A stretch of DNA of 64,000 nucleotides, from positions 744,001 through 808,000 of the forward strand of contig NZ_CP012808.1 of the NCBI RefSeq assembly GCF_001307195.1, given 5' to 3'. A program made the position numbers and the translations under genes. Shown here piece after piece: positions 17,331-26,020 of the stretch (positions within the stretch are counted from its first letter, which is position 1; the number at the start of each line of letters is the position of its first letter). Under the pieces are notes generated by a model. That model had not been told where the DNA came from. It saw only the letters and a list, made by a program, of their open reading frames with translations, and made no database searches. This stretch comes from Acinetobacter equi. GTDB lineage: Bacteria > Pseudomonadota > Gammaproteobacteria > Pseudomonadales > Moraxellaceae.

Positions 17331-18329
17331 ATGAAAAATTTAAGAATATTAAGCATTTTAGATGATTTTACGTATCAAAATTTAAAATTAGAGCCCTATG
17401 TAGAACTATTAACTAATAGACCTTTTTTATATTCTAAATATAATAAAATTGATCTTCTTTTGGTCGAATCAGCATGGCTTGGAAATCAAAGTAAATGGCG
17501 ACATAAAGTTGCAAGTTATCCCAATCATCCTAAAAGAAATATCAATGATCTTAAAAAATTAGTACTATGGTGTAAAAATCATAATATACCTACAGTTTTT
17601 TGGAATAAGGAAGATCCTTATCATTATGATCAATTTATTGAAGCAGCCCAATTATTTGATTATATTTTTACTACAGATGAACTCAGCCTATCACAATATG
17701 CTATAGATGCTCCACATTCTAAAGCTACTACATTAACTTTTTTTATTCAGCCTCAATTACATTTTAGAAAAAACAATATTACCCCAATTAAAAGAACACT
17801 ATTTACAGGAACATATCAAAAAAACCGACTCGATCATCGTACACTTTGGCAAAATAAAATTTTTGAAGCAGCAGCGCCTTATGGCTTAGACTTATACAAT
17901 CGCCATATAAATAAATCGGATTATGAATTTCCTGAGTTATCTGGAGATGTTCACTACTTTAATCCTATTTCATACTCTAAAATTGTTGATATTTATAGAA
18001 GTTACCAACAAATTTTAAATGTAAATACAATTGTTCAATCCCCTACCATGTTTTCTCGTCGATTAATAGAGGTTATGGCATGCGGGCGTTTAGTCATAAG
18101 TAACCCAAGCCTTTCTATTCAAAACTTATTTCCAGAAATGTGTTTAGAAATTACAGCAGATGATGAAGCTTCTACATTATTCGAACAACTTCAATATGGT
18201 TATAGCATTCAACAAAAAAATATGATTAATTATGCGTATGAACATGTACATCAGCACTATACTGCTAAAGAATGGCTGAAAAAATTGCTTAAATATTGCA
18301 ATATTGATCATGCTTATCTTTCATTATAA
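17331..18329 (+). CDS. CgeB-like glycosyltransferase of the kps locus
   Basis: The 332-residue protein resembles the GT4/CgeB-like family. It has a Rossmann-type C-terminal half with the conserved block NVNTIVQSPTMFSRRLIE and an ACG..VIS loop expected to bind the nucleotide sugar. Upstream motifs FWNKEDP (about residue 90) and IFTTDE are shared almost word for word with the middle of the 881-residue transferase at 20213-22858, so the two are paralogues. It probably transfers a sugar in the cytoplasm during capsule assembly. It is the first of two genes on the + strand inside an otherwise minus-strand locus. Donor and acceptor are unknown. Confidence 0.8.
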   Translation: MKNLRILSILDDFTYQNLKLEPYVELLTNRPFLYSKYNKIDLLLVESAWLGNQSKWRHKVASYPNHPKRNINDLKKLVLWCKNHNIPTVFWNKEDPYHYDQFIEAAQLFDYIFTTDELSLSQYAIDAPHSKATTLTFFIQPQLHFRKNNITPIKRTLFTGTYQKNRLDHRTLWQNKIFEAAAPYGLDLYNRHINKSDYEFPELSGDVHYFNPISYSKIVDIYRSYQQILNVNTIVQSPTMFSRRLIEVMACGRLVISNPSLSIQNLFPEMCLEITADDEASTLFEQLQYGYSIQQKNMINYAYEHVHQHYTAKEWLKKLLKYCNIDHAYLSL

Positions 18330-19304
18330 ATGAGTAATCTTTTGTCAAATTTAGATTTATCTATTGTTATTCCAATTGATTTAAACCGTAGAAGTTGGGA
18401 TATTTATAAACGCATTAAAAATTATGTACGTATTTTTGCACACTCAAATATTCAAATTATTTTAGGTTGCCATAATGAACCAAAATTTTGGGTCAGTTGT
18501 GTTCAAAAACTAATTACTCCTTATAATAATTTTAAATTATGTTTAGTTAGTACCCAAAAAAGTTCATTAGCTAAACTACGTAATATTGCGCTTAATCAAG
18601 TTCAAACACGTTATGTTTTATTTTTAGATGTGGATATTTATCCAGATATAGAAATAATTCAACAAGCATATAAATATACAATCAATAAGCCGAATACTTT
18701 AGCAATGTTTCCTTGCTTATATTTAAGTAAAATGGGAAGTAAAAAAATATATACGAAACCAACAACAGAGTTTATAAAAAATTATTATGATTTTAGACGT
18801 GATTTAATTCAACACTTAGCCTTTCCCTCTTCAATTATTTTAACAGATCTTGCTTCTGTTCAAGCAATAAATGGTTTTGATGAAGCCTATATTGGGCATG
18901 GTTATGAAGATTTTGACTTTATGCTACGTTTATTTAAATATAAAGGTTTAATTGAGTATACAAATGATATTTTAGTAGACGAACCTTATTTAGCACCATT
19001 AATGAGTATTGGCTTTAGAGCATTACTAGCAAAATCATGCTTGGAAATTCTATTATCACCTTATTATTTTTTACATATCTTTCATAAAAAAAATAAGCAA
19101 GAAAGTTATTATCGACTCCGTCAAATCAATCAAAATTACTTTAACTCTAAATTTCATATTATGATTAATATAAATCATGAGCTAGATAAATTAGCGCTAT
19201 TACAAACATTTTTTATGCTTTTAAAAGACAAAAAAGAAAGCCCAAAATACGCTGTACTTTGGGCTGAAATAGAAGGGTATAAATTTAGAATAAACTCATA
19301 TTAA
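18330..19304 (+). CDS. GT2-family glycosyltransferase of the kps locus
   Basis: The 324-residue protein begins the base after the preceding stop, so the two are cotranscribed and coupled. It has a GT-A fold pattern: LSIVIPIDLNRRSW near the start, a metal-binding DVD (FLDVDIYPD, about residues 97-103), and NGFDEAYIGHGYEDFD, which matches the acceptor-side motif of the galactosyltransferase C-terminal / chondroitin-polymerase-like group. It should add one sugar to the growing capsule glycan. The stop lies two bases from the stop of the convergent ATP-grasp gene with no terminator between them. Sugar specificity cannot be read from the sequence. Confidence 0.85.
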   Translation: MSNLLSNLDLSIVIPIDLNRRSWDIYKRIKNYVRIFAHSNIQIILGCHNEPKFWVSCVQKLITPYNNFKLCLVSTQKSSLAKLRNIALNQVQTRYVLFLDVDIYPDIEIIQQAYKYTINKPNTLAMFPCLYLSKMGSKKIYTKPTTEFIKNYYDFRRDLIQHLAFPSSIILTDLASVQAINGFDEAYIGHGYEDFDFMLRLFKYKGLIEYTNDILVDEPYLAPLMSIGFRALLAKSCLEILLSPYYFLHIFHKKNKQESYYRLRQINQNYFNSKFHIMININHELDKLALLQTFFMLLKDKKESPKYAVLWAEIEGYKFRINSY

Positions 19305-19306
19305 TT

Positions 19307-20164
19307 TTAGTTTCCAATACTTTTATATTTTTCTTGAAAACATCCATTCTTAATATCTCTATCTAATCGAGCTTCTGCATCCATCCACATCTTGCCTAAT
19401 TTTTCATCCCAAGCCTTCCAAAACATAGAAAAACCACCTGGAAAAGGAGTAAACTCACCAAAAATAACTCCTTCAGATGAACTAAACAAATCGACTCTTA
19501 CAAATGGAAGGGGAACATTAGATGATAATTTTCTTGCAGCATCTAGCATTTTTCGTACATTTCGAGCTAATGGTAAATTACTGTCAATTTTCCCAATATA
19601 CTTACCAGTATTCTTAGCCTCTACAAGACTCTCATCATATAACTTATATGTTATCTCCCCATCTATCCCTTTGTGCTTTTGAAGAATTAAACCAACTTCA
19701 CCATAAAAACAATAGAATTTCCAATCATCAAGCGCATAAAGTTTTCCATCATCAGGATATACTAACTCTTCCAACATCCACTTATTTGAAAATTTTTTTT
19801 CTTTCATAATTGAAAAAGCTTCTTCAATTATTTGTTGCTTACTAACCGTTCTATTCGTTAATAACTCATGATAATTTCCATGTTCATTATGACATAAATA
19901 AACACCTAATGAGCTATGTGCTTGTTCTGGCTTAAGAACAAATGAACCATCAATATCATTAATTTGAATATTCTCTAGCTTTTCATTTTTATAAAAAAGT
20001 TTAGGGCATTTAATACCTAAGTTTTCAACAAATGGGTAAGCTATAGACTTCATATCTAAACTAAAAATATAATCATGAAACTTTGATTTTACATTATCTC
20101 GTCTTATGTAAATTGCTTCTCTTACTTTATTCCTAAATGAAAAATTAGGTAATGTATTAGGCAT
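19307..20164 (-). CDS. TupA-like ATP-grasp ligase of the kps locus
   Basis: The 285-residue protein matches the polysaccharide-associated TupA-like ATP-grasp group: a basic N-terminus, FVLKPEQAHSS (nucleotide-binding lysine), WMLEELV, DWKFYCF and VRVDLFSS..GVIFGEFTPFPGG (the acidic metal-binding strand). ATP-grasp enzymes join a carboxylate to an amine through an acyl phosphate. In this locus the likely substrate is a uronic acid such as ManNAcA, amidated with an amino acid, or a peptide-like substituent; this is inference. A ribosome site (AGGAAG) precedes the ATG. It follows the double glycosyltransferase by 48 bases and is the last gene of the wecB operon. Confidence 0.82.
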   Translation of the reverse strand: MPNTLPNFSFRNKVREAIYIRRDNVKSKFHDYIFSLDMKSIAYPFVENLGIKCPKLFYKNEKLENIQINDIDGSFVLKPEQAHSSLGVYLCHNEHGNYHELLTNRTVSKQQIIEEAFSIMKEKKFSNKWMLEELVYPDDGKLYALDDWKFYCFYGEVGLILQKHKGIDGEITYKLYDESLVEAKNTGKYIGKIDSNLPLARNVRKMLDAARKLSSNVPLPFVRVDLFSSSEGVIFGEFTPFPGGFSMFWKAWDEKLGKMWMDAEARLDRDIKNGCFQEKYKSIGN

Positions 20165-20212
20165 CTAGACTTCCTATAAAGAATTTAAATATACTCAAAT
20201 TCTACGTTCAAT

Positions 20213-22858
20213 TTAAATTACTACTTTTTTTACATCAAAATCATCAAAAATTTCTGCATTTTTTAAGAAAAAGTCATCATCCGTTTGCCAAGTGTGATGT
20301 TCTCTTTCTTTACTTCTAAATGCTATAAAATTAAATGCATCTGATGAATAAATAGAGATTTTTAACTCTTTCAATCTAGCAAGAATAGATGAATCCTCTC
20401 CCTGATTCACAGGAGTAAATCCACCTATTTGATCAAATACTTGCTTTTTAATAACAAGTGTTGCTCCAAATACAAAATCTGTAACACGATGAGATTGATC
20501 TTTATATCTAATAATTGTTTTATTTGAACCTTCCAGATAAATAAAGATTTCTTTTTTACCAACTAAACCAAAATTACCATAACTAAATGGAATAATCATA
20601 TCAGTTAAATAATTTTCAAAATAGAAATCATCATCATCCATTTTTGCTAAATATTCGCCTGTAGCAAAGGAAGCAGCTTTATTTAAACGTTCACCCAAAG
20701 TTACTGTATTATCATTTATTTCTATGATTTCAAATCTATGAATATTTGAAATTTTTTCAATTCCATCTTTAAGCCTTTTAATACCATTTACACTAAAACC
20801 TTGTGTAACCACAAATAGTTCTAAATTAGAATAATTTTGTCTACCTAAATTATCTAAAATACGATCTATATAATTTTCACGCATTGTAGCCATTAAAATA
20901 GATACTTTTGCAGGTGAATCATCATATTCAATATCAATAGAAGCTAAAATTTGCTTAACACGACTACTATATGTGTGCTTTAACATAACTTCACGATAAC
21001 CACGATGAGCTAAATGTTTATATTTCCATTCATCTTGAAGTAGCTCTTTTGCAATATTAACTGCTTCTTCTGCATTTTTTGCAATTTGAACAATTCCAGG
21101 AAATTGTGTTTCTAGTGCTAATGATGGTGTAGATATTACAGGTGTTCCACATGCTAATAACTCGTAAACACGTCGTGACATCATTGTTGGTGAATCTGTA
21201 ATAGTATTAACATTTAAGAAAATTTTGAAGCGTTTATATAAAACTGACATGGTTTTAAAATCAACAGCATCCCGAATTAAATGTCTATATTGCTCAGGGA
21301 AGTAATAACGTTCATTATTTAATTTAGACATGCGGTCATAAATAGCACCATTAAACTCTAATAATGCTGGAAGTAGTTGATCCATCTGTACTTTACGATC
21401 ATCATGCCCCACAGAATAATAAGAGCCCGCGAAACAAATAGTTTCTTGTTCATAACGATTTCTATTAATAGGGTTACAAATAAATGGGTTAGCTGCAAAA
21501 ACTAATGAAAAAACTTTTTTGCCTGGTAGGTCTCGCTTATAATCAGGAACCCTATTTTCATCTGTTGTAAAAATAATATCGCAGCGTTCTGCTATAGGTA
21601 AAAATTTTTCATAATGCATCGGATCTTCTTTATTCCAGAAGATAATTGGTAAGTTTCTATTTTTAGCAATACTAAGCGCATCTAAAAGCTTTTGTGCATT
21701 TGCATGTTGTAAACCAGGAGATGTAAAAGCATACTCCCAAGAACCACTATTGCCCTTCCAGCAACTCTCAATAAATAAAGCATTTGAAGTAGACTTCTGA
21801 ATTTGCTCCACATAATTATTCTTATTTACTGGATATAATTTAAATTCATTACACCAAGAATTTTCAGAAATTTCATCAAGAATTGATAAAAATCTTGATT
21901 TACTCACAGCCTTTGGCCATTGTTTTTTTATAAAATCATATGAAATTAAAGGATAGTCCTTTTCTACATTAATTTCCTTAGCTAAGCTCTGTACTTTTGG
22001 CTGAATTAATTTATTTTCTCCATTAGTATTTACAGTAATGATTGGTGTATCTATTACTTTATTATCAGACACACTTACATTATTTAATTTTTTGGCTCTT
22101 AATTTTGCCTCATTCTTTAATTGTAAAATTCTATTCGGTAAGCTAACTAAACTTTCTAAACTTTTTTTACTATCAATTAGAGTTTTTCCAATTTGGAAAG
22201 AAATCGTACGTTCTAAATCACGCTCTTCTTTACCATCTTCAAATTTCCCTACAAATTGAGTAAGTTCTTGTTTAAACAACCCAGCAACTTCTCGTCTATG
22301 TAAAGTAATTTCATTAAGAACTTGTAATATCGAGGTCGATAAATTTGTATTTTTATCTTCCATAACTTGTATAATTTTTTGCAATAAATATTGGGTGTCT
22401 TTTTTTAAATCCTCAACCATTACAGCCCTATTATCAACTATCTCTTTTGATAAGCTCTGTAAGGATATCTGATTTTTTTTAACAAAACCTTCTAATCGTA
22501 AGACAGGTTGTGAAATTTCACTTTCAATTAATTCCGCAAAAACTTCACGACTATGTAAAATATCATTGATAATTCGTTTTGTAAAAACAAAATAATTTTC
22601 ATTATTTTGTATTACAGTCTCATTTAAATCAGAACTCATTTTTTTTAAAATATCTTGCTCTTTCTGCAAACTATCTAGTTCCAATTTAAGACTTTGAGTT
22701 ATCTCTAATAAATTATCTAATCGTTGCTTTATATCAGAACCATTAGCAGCAATTACTTGCTCTAATGGTTTAATATTTTCAGCAAGATGACTAGCAATTT
22801 CTATAGATTGAGCGTCTGCAACCTTTTTCTGCCTTCTTGGTGAAACCACAGATTTCAT
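20213..22858 (-). CDS. Coiled-coil plus two-domain glycosyltransferase (CgeB-like + GT2)
   Basis: About 881 residues from the ATG at 22858, which follows the wecC stop by four bases behind a GGGG; the frame also opens at an upstream TTG (22873) that is less likely. Residues 1 to about 250 are charged and heptad-like, predicting long coiled coils. A CgeB-like transferase follows (about 310-620; FWNKEDP, IFTTDE, NVNTITDSPTMMSRR), then a GT2 domain (about 645-870; VSILMATMRENY, metal-binding KMDDDDF, and GGFTPVNQGED). Two transferases in one chain suggest a polymerase that adds two alternating sugars, perhaps ManNAc/ManNAcA. The coiled coil could multimerise it or tether it to the export complex. 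No membrane segment is seen. Confidence 0.82.
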   Translation of the reverse strand: MKSVVSPRRQKKVADAQSIEIASHLAENIKPLEQVIAANGSDIKQRLDNLLEITQSLKLELDSLQKEQDILKKMSSDLNETVIQNNENYFVFTKRIINDILHSREVFAELIESEISQPVLRLEGFVKKNQISLQSLSKEIVDNRAVMVEDLKKDTQYLLQKIIQVMEDKNTNLSTSILQVLNEITLHRREVAGLFKQELTQFVGKFEDGKEERDLERTISFQIGKTLIDSKKSLESLVSLPNRILQLKNEAKLRAKKLNNVSVSDNKVIDTPIITVNTNGENKLIQPKVQSLAKEINVEKDYPLISYDFIKKQWPKAVSKSRFLSILDEISENSWCNEFKLYPVNKNNYVEQIQKSTSNALFIESCWKGNSGSWEYAFTSPGLQHANAQKLLDALSIAKNRNLPIIFWNKEDPMHYEKFLPIAERCDIIFTTDENRVPDYKRDLPGKKVFSLVFAANPFICNPINRNRYEQETICFAGSYYSVGHDDRKVQMDQLLPALLEFNGAIYDRMSKLNNERYYFPEQYRHLIRDAVDFKTMSVLYKRFKIFLNVNTITDSPTMMSRRVYELLACGTPVISTPSLALETQFPGIVQIAKNAEEAVNIAKELLQDEWKYKHLAHRGYREVMLKHTYSSRVKQILASIDIEYDDSPAKVSILMATMRENYIDRILDNLGRQNYSNLELFVVTQGFSVNGIKRLKDGIEKISNIHRFEIIEINDNTVTLGERLNKAASFATGEYLAKMDDDDFYFENYLTDMIIPFSYGNFGLVGKKEIFIYLEGSNKTIIRYKDQSHRVTDFVFGATLVIKKQVFDQIGGFTPVNQGEDSSILARLKELKISIYSSDAFNFIAFRSKEREHHTWQTDDDFFLKNAEIFDDFDVKKVVI

Positions 22859-22862
22859 CTTA

Positions 22863-24092
22863 TTACCCCACAAAACTCATAACTGCTGAATCTAAATTCA
22901 CAAACTCTTTATGATTTACTAAAATAGCAACTACATCAGCCTCAGCTATTGCTTGCGCCAATGAACATAAAGTGCCTTGTGTAATTTTTTGAGGTAAAGT
23001 ATGAATATTTGGTTCTACTAATAGCAAATCAATATTTGAATTTCTACCCATCATTTGCGCAATTTCCACTGCTGGGCTTTCTCTTAAATCATCAATATTT
23101 GGTTTAAATGCTAAACCAAGTAAAGCAACTTTTGGCTTACGATCTAAATTTCCTAATTGTGCAATTTCTTGCTCAATTTTTTCAACAACCCACTTAGGTT
23201 TATAATCATTTACTTCACGTGCTGTCGCGACCATACGTGCAAGATCTGGTGTTTTATTTACAATAAACCATGGGTCTACAGCAATACAATGTCCACCAAC
23301 ACCAGCACCTGGACTTAAAATATTCACACGTGGGTGACGGTTAGCTAGAGCAATTAACTCCCAAACATTAATATTTAAACGATCGCTAATTAAAGATAAT
23401 TCATTTGCAAATGCAATATTAACATCGCGGAAAGCATTTTCTGTCAGCTTAGTCATTTCTGCCGTACGGGCATTGGTTTCAACTAAATCACCTTTTACAA
23501 AAATTCGATATACTTCCGCAGCTTTTTTAGCACATTCAGGAGTAATCCCCCCAATTGTACGGTCATTTTCAACCAATTCACGAATCACTTGACCAGGTAA
23601 TACACGCTCTGGACAGTATGCAACATGAATATCAATATTTTGGTCTGTATCAACTTTAGGAAATGTTAAGTCAGGGCGTAATTCTGTAAGCCACGTTACC
23701 ATCTGCTCCGTAGCACCTACTGGAGAGGTCGACTCCAAAATCACAATATTCCCTTTTTCCAATACAGGTGCAATTGTTTTTGCTGCTGCCTCTATATAAG
23801 AAAGATCTGGTGTATGGTCTTCACCTTTAAATGGTGTAGGTACTGCAATTAAAAATGCATCTGCAGATTCTGGTATTAAAGACGCTTTTAAATGCCCAGT
23901 CGAGACAACTTGTTTAACAATTTCCTCTAGACCAGGCTCTACAATATGAATTTTACCTTGATTAATTGTATCAATTGCATATTGGTTTACGTCTAAACCA
24001 ACCACTTGAGCCCCAGCATATGCAAACATTGTTGCTGTTGGTAACCCAATATACCCCAAACCACTCACAGACACTTTCTTAATAGATGACAT
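22863..24092 (-). CDS. wecC: UDP-N-acetyl-D-mannosamine dehydrogenase WecC
   Basis: The 409-residue protein has the N-terminal NAD fold (VSGLGYIGLPTA), the TSPVG and YCPERVLPG motifs, and the catalytic cysteine segment GVGGHCIAVDPWF. All expected residues of the UDP-ManNAc dehydrogenase group are present. It oxidises UDP-ManNAc twice with NAD to UDP-ManNAcA, an acidic sugar precursor. It follows wecB by 69 bases and precedes the double glycosyltransferase, so its product is most likely built into the group 2 capsule. It is not part of an enterobacterial common antigen cluster. It is one of three nucleotide-sugar dehydrogenases in the window. Confidence 0.93.
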   Translation of the reverse strand: MSSIKKVSVSGLGYIGLPTATMFAYAGAQVVGLDVNQYAIDTINQGKIHIVEPGLEEIVKQVVSTGHLKASLIPESADAFLIAVPTPFKGEDHTPDLSYIEAAAKTIAPVLEKGNIVILESTSPVGATEQMVTWLTELRPDLTFPKVDTDQNIDIHVAYCPERVLPGQVIRELVENDRTIGGITPECAKKAAEVYRIFVKGDLVETNARTAEMTKLTENAFRDVNIAFANELSLISDRLNINVWELIALANRHPRVNILSPGAGVGGHCIAVDPWFIVNKTPDLARMVATAREVNDYKPKWVVEKIEQEIAQLGNLDRKPKVALLGLAFKPNIDDLRESPAVEIAQMMGRNSNIDLLLVEPNIHTLPQKITQGTLCSLAQAIAEADVVAILVNHKEFVNLDSAVMSFVG

Positions 24093-24161
24093 AATAATTT
24101 ACTTTTATCTAACACTAACAAAAAATAAGCTTTAAAACTTCGGAATAAAAAGTATTTACCT

Positions 24162-25331
24162 TTAGGCAAATACTTTTTGCACTTGTTCTTCCTGCATTTG
24201 CTCTAAACCATATGCAGCTTTAATTGCATTCACAATACGTTGACACGCTTTCCCATCACCATAAGGGTTATGCGCTTGACTCATCGCTTTATGTAATACT
24301 TCATTATTTAAAAGCTCTGAAACATGCTTCACAATAGAATCTTCAAGAGCTCCAATTAATTTTACAGTTCCAGCTTGAACTGCTTCTGGTCGCTCTGTCG
24401 TATCTCTCATTACTAATACAGGAATACCTAAAGAAGGTGCTTCTTCCTGAATACCACCAGAGTCTGTTAAAATTAGGTAGCTATGCTGCATTAGCCAAAT
24501 AAAAGGTAAATATTCTTGTGGCTCAATTAATTTAATATTTGAAATACCATCTAAATATTTATATACAGGACCAGAAACATTTGGGTTCATATGTACAGGA
24601 TAAATAAACTCGATTTCAGGATATTTCAAAGCTAATTTTTTTAATGCCTTGCATATATTTTCAAAACCTTCACCAAAGTTTTCACGACGATGTCCGGTAA
24701 TCAATACCCATTTTTTTGTTAAATCTAATTGTTTAAATTTTTCCTGCATTTCTAAATGCAAAGAAGCATGCGTATCTAATTTGTTTTTAATAAATAGTAA
24801 AGCATCAATAACCGTATTTCCTGTTACATAAATACAGTCACTCGGTTTTTTCTCTTGCTTTAAGGAAGCTGCCGCTGTTGTTGTTGGTGCAAAATGAAAC
24901 TTTGCTAAAGTTCCTGTTAATTGTCTATTCGCCTCTTCTGGCCAAGGAGAATATAAATTATATGTACGCAAACCAGCTTCTACATGTCCAATATCAATTT
25001 TTTGATAAAATGCTGCTAATGATGCACTTAATGTTGTGCTTGTATCACCATGTACTAAAACTAAATTAGGCTGAAAGTCTTGATAAACTTCAGACAATCC
25101 CAATTGCATTTTTGCTGTTAATTCAGTAAGACTCTGATTTGGCTTCATAACATTTAAGTCATAATCAGCATTAATTGTAAATAGCGAAAGTACTGAATCA
25201 AGCATTTGACGATGCTGTGCAGTTATACAGACTTTTGCCTCAATTAAATTATCATTTTGCAAAGCGTGTACTAAAGGCGCCATTTTTATGGCTTCAGGTC
25301 GAGTTCCAAAAACTAGTAATACTTTAAACAT
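24162..25331 (-). CDS. wecB: UDP-N-acetylglucosamine 2-epimerase WecB
   Basis: The 389-residue product (ATG at 25331, [19 protein letters not shown]; a second in-frame ATG lies four codons upstream at 25343) is a typical non-hydrolysing 2-epimerase. Motifs include [32 protein letters not shown] and [13 protein letters not shown]. It converts UDP-GlcNAc to UDP-ManNAc, the substrate of the WecC next to it. UDP-GlcNAc is made by GlmU and GlmS, encoded 10 kb to the right. It is the first gene of the minus-strand operon wecB-wecC-glycosyltransferase-ATP-grasp, with a long AT-rich leader in front of it. Confidence 0.94.
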   Translation of the reverse strand: MFKVLLVFGTRPEAIKMAPLVHALQNDNLIEAKVCITAQHRQMLDSVLSLFTINADYDLNVMKPNQSLTELTAKMQLGLSEVYQDFQPNLVLVHGDTSTTLSASLAAFYQKIDIGHVEAGLRTYNLYSPWPEEANRQLTGTLAKFHFAPTTTAAASLKQEKKPSDCIYVTGNTVIDALLFIKNKLDTHASLHLEMQEKFKQLDLTKKWVLITGHRRENFGEGFENICKALKKLALKYPEIEFIYPVHMNPNVSGPVYKYLDGISNIKLIEPQEYLPFIWLMQHSYLILTDSGGIQEEAPSLGIPVLVMRDTTERPEAVQAGTVKLIGALEDSIVKHVSELLNNEVLHKAMSQAHNPYGDGKACQRIVNAIKAAYGLEQMQEEQVQKVFA

Positions 25332-25945
25332 ATTTATACCCATTCCTTTAAGCTTTTAATCATCACTTGCATTTAGTCTGTACAATTAAGGTAAAAAACA
25401 TAAACAATTATATTAAAAGCATAAGATTATTTTTGACTAGTATACTATATTAATACTAATATCTTTCACATTAAAGTATATTTAAAAGCTTTGTTTTTAT
25501 TATACTTAATTGCAATTTTTACAATCGCACCATATAGTACACATTATAATTAACTTACAAGATATTTATCACAATTTCACATATTTTATTTAAATATTTT
25601 CTTACATAAAATTTTATTATTCAAATTTTAATTTTTTCTTTAAGTATTCAAAAAATTAGCATTTTCATATTTCATTTGGAGTACAATATTTTTCACAAAA
25701 CAATAAGCAGCATCAAAAAAAATTACACCCACAAAAACAAATATATGATTTACAAGATAAATCAATAATATAACGACAACCCGTAATAGATAGACAATAT
25801 TGACTTTTTTTGTTCACAAAAAATATAATTTTTAAAAATTTATGCTATTTTTTATTTATACCCCACAAATAACGCGCAAAATGCATTTTTCAAAATGCTG
25901 GAAATATATATTAAAAAATCATAATCATATATATTTTAAATATAT
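25332..25945. promoter_or_regulatory. Long AT-rich intergenic region upstream of wecB
   Basis: About 600 bases lie between the kpsD terminator and wecB. I see no gene or decayed gene, and no JUMPstart/ops element (GGCGGTAG) on either strand. A palindrome, TAGTATACTA, lies near 25438-25447. The wecB promoter must be here, but I could not place a good -35/-10 pair. The length is unusual for this compact chromosome and suggests regulatory content or a non-coding leader. Confidence 0.4.
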
Positions 25946-25983
25946 AAATAAGCCCTCTTTAAAAATAAAAAGGGCTTATTTAT
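25946..25983 (-). terminator. Terminator of the kpsMTED operon
   Basis: AATAAGCCCT pairs with AGGGCTTATT around an A-rich loop, 38 bases past the kpsD stop, with a T/A-rich tail on the minus strand. Confidence 0.75.
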
Positions 25984-26020
25984 AGAATAACGTGAAAGAT
26001 ATGCTGTGTATTATTTATAC

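Noticed and set aside
22863..25331. Enterobacterial common antigen cluster, based on wecB and wecC
   Set aside because: No wecA, wecF, wecG or other ECA genes are near; the pair sits inside a kps capsule locus.
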